From contig SMNZ01000004.1 in NCBI GenBank assembly GCA_004353515.1, forward strand, positions 392,360 to 456,359: DNA of 64,000 nt, written 5' to 3'. This DNA comes from Alteromonadaceae bacterium M269. Its GTDB lineage: Bacteria; Pseudomonadota; Gammaproteobacteria; Enterobacterales; Alteromonadaceae. Position 1 is the stretch's first letter. Each line of letters opens with the position of its first letter. The notes beneath the pieces were generated by a model. The model did not search any database. It was not told where the DNA came from and worked only from the letters and a program-made list of their open reading frames with translations. Position numbers and translations under genes: made by a program. Of the stretch, positions 62,871 to 64,000 are shown one piece after another.

Positions 62871-63713
62871 ATGCTAGCAATTATCGGCGGTACCGGTATA
62901 TACCAGCTTGATGCTTTTGACGTTTTAGAAGTACATCACCTTGATACACCCTACGGCCATGCAGAAGTCACCGAATGTCAATTTGAAGGACGCAAAGTGT
63001 TTTTCCTTGCGAGACACGGTTCATCACACCAATTACTTCCGCACGAAGTTAACTATCGTGCCAATATCTATGGCTTAAAATCGCTGGGTATCACTCAGGT
63101 TATTGGTTTATCTGCTGTTGGTAGTTTGCAGATTGAAGTTAAGCCGGGTGACTTATCTATTCCTGATCAGTACATGGATTTCGTTAAAGGCGCTCGTGAG
63201 AAAACGTTCTTCGGTAATGGTATTGCAGCACACGTCTCTACTGCTGAACCTACATGCAGAGAATTAGCAGATGATATAGAGAAAGCTGCTAAGAAAGCTG
63301 GTATTGAGCTTCATAGAAACAAAACCTACGCTTGCGTAGACGGACCAAGATTAGGGACCAAAGCGGAAAGTGAATTTTTACGAGGTCCAGCCGGATGCGA
63401 CCTTGTTGGAATGACCAACGTACCTGAAGTCTTCCTGGCACGAGAAGCACAGCTCGCTTACTGCACCATCACTATTGCAACAGATTACGATTGTTGGCAA
63501 GACGACCCCAGTTTGCATGTAACAGTCGACAAAGTCATTAGCCGTTATGGTGAAAGCTTGCAAAAAGCGACCCAGCTCTTGCTCGCTTATTTGAGAGAGC
63601 CCGAGATCGAATATCAATGCCAGTGCCGCAGTTCCCTAGCAGGTGCTATATTGACACCAGAGCAAGCTCTGTCTGATGAACAAAAAGAACGCTTAGCTGT
63701 ACTGAAGAGCTAA
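62871..63713 (+). CDS. S-methyl-5'-thioadenosine phosphorylase family (MTAP/MTIP)
   Basis: A 280-residue purine nucleoside phosphorylase of the MTAP family. It has AIIGGTGIYQLDAFD (phosphate loop GGTG), LARHGSSHQLLPHEVNYRAN, GLSAVGSLQIEVKPGDLSIP, GPRLGTKAESEF, GMTNVPEVFLAREAQLAYCT and ATDYDCWQDD. The two Asp of TDYDCW match the residues that contact the 6-amino group of adenine in human MTAP, favouring MTA over methylthioinosine, but this needs testing. It salvages the MTA by-product of polyamine synthesis. Ribosome site AAAGGA lies before ATG 62871. It is 98 bases after the glycan cluster. Confidence 0.9.
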   Translation: MLAIIGGTGIYQLDAFDVLEVHHLDTPYGHAEVTECQFEGRKVFFLARHGSSHQLLPHEVNYRANIYGLKSLGITQVIGLSAVGSLQIEVKPGDLSIPDQYMDFVKGAREKTFFGNGIAAHVSTAEPTCRELADDIEKAAKKAGIELHRNKTYACVDGPRLGTKAESEFLRGPAGCDLVGMTNVPEVFLAREAQLAYCTITIATDYDCWQDDPSLHVTVDKVISRYGESLQKATQLLLAYLREPEIEYQCQCRSSLAGAILTPEQALSDEQKERLAVLKS

Positions 63714-63743
63714 GCGTCTTTAATCTAAATTCGACAAACTGCA

Positions 63744-64000
63744 ATGAATGAATTGAGTCAAGTTGCCCTGCATCCCGCGTTCCAGACATTTTTTATCATG
63801 CTGGTTGTGATATTAATCGAACGTTGGTGGCCTATCTCAAAAAAATACCACCCGTTAACCGTGTATCGTCTAATCGCCATACGCATGGCGTTAAAAGTCA
63901 ATCCTGACGACAAACGCAGCGAACAACAACAAAAGATATCGGGCTCGTTAGCGGCAATAATGTTAACTGTCCCAGTACTACTTCCTATTGCGCTATTTAT
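63744..64000 (+). CDS. CobD/CbiB-like protein, 5' end only
   Basis: The first 85 codons of a membrane protein cut by the window edge. MNELSQVALHPAFQTFFIML starts a membrane helix, followed by IERWWPISKKYHPLTVYRLI, a basic loop with VNPDDKRSEQQQKISGSLA, and another helix (AAIMLTVPVLLPIALF). The QxxISGxLA pattern after the first helix resembles the CobD/CbiB-family proteins of gammaproteobacteria (adenosylcobinamide-phosphate synthase and relatives). No ribosome site is obvious. Cobalamin function is not certain because this branch often occurs without other cob genes. Confidence 0.65.
   Translation, partial: MNELSQVALHPAFQTFFIMLVVILIERWWPISKKYHPLTVYRLIAIRMALKVNPDDKRSEQQQKISGSLAAIMLTVPVLLPIALF

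Overview
The window is 64 kb of bacterial chromosome. The GC content is moderate (estimated by eye at low to mid 40s percent), and the gene content points to a free-living, probably marine, respiring gammaproteobacterium. Indicators are a CcoG cytochrome-oxidase assembly factor, PurE/PurK, a CHASE-domain histidine kinase, many small regulator-plus-enzyme modules, a REP/BIME array of the GTAGGAGC type and a CobD/CbiB-like gene. I cannot name the genus from the sequence alone. No prophage, integrase, transposase, CRISPR array or rRNA is visible; one tRNA gene (Thr, UGU) is present.

Layout. 0-6.5 kb: a small lipoprotein, a five-unit BIME array, a 52-residue exported peptide behind a perfect 16-bp inverted repeat, an XRE regulator overlapping a membrane protein, a CHASE-PAS histidine kinase, and two decayed genes (an Imm35/YrhB-like immunity gene with one nonsense codon, and a helical-repeat periplasmic protein broken by a stop and a frameshift). 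6.9-18 kb: small redox and stress modules, each next to its own regulator. These are LysR with a CmcJ-like oxygenase, DUF1330 and ABM monooxygenase; ECF42 sigma with a DGPF/YciI protein; LysR with an NTF2-like protein, YqhD-type reductase, rhodanese and DUF4440; and ArsR with SRPBCC and DUF4287 behind a 34-bp perfect palindrome. 18-31 kb: a CadC-like membrane sensor divergent from an esterase, an APC permease, an AraC/SDR divergent pair, the folate-independent methionine synthase pair mesX-mesD, and a beta-propeller lipoprotein. 30-43 kb: AraC and TetR regulators, a predicted HETQH metallopeptidase, an acyltransferase, two exported alpha/beta hydrolases, a TolB-like propeller, a DUF2306 membrane protein, a TfoX-N protein and a membrane-anchored haloalkane dehalogenase-like enzyme.

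43-56 kb is mostly housekeeping: tRNA-Thr, purK-purE, two M20 hydrolases, a MocR regulator, ccoG, a nucleoside hydrolase-ribokinase salvage pair, and an aminotransferase with an ornithine cyclodeaminase homologue. 56.6-62.8 kb holds the most system-like block: an outer-membrane beta-barrel protein, a processive CslA-like GT2, a GT-C-type membrane glycosyltransferase, a DPM1-like GT2, a DUF547 protein and a DUF2064 transferase, tightly packed on one strand. It looks like a surface glycan or glycolipid pathway of unknown product. An MTA phosphorylase and the 5' end of a CobD/CbiB-like gene close the window.

The strongest leads are the 56.6-62.8 kb glycan cluster, the HETQH metallopeptidase, the long perfect palindromes at 1.03 and 15.36 kb, the CmcJ-type oxygenase operon, and the local patch of gene decay at 4.8-6.5 kb.
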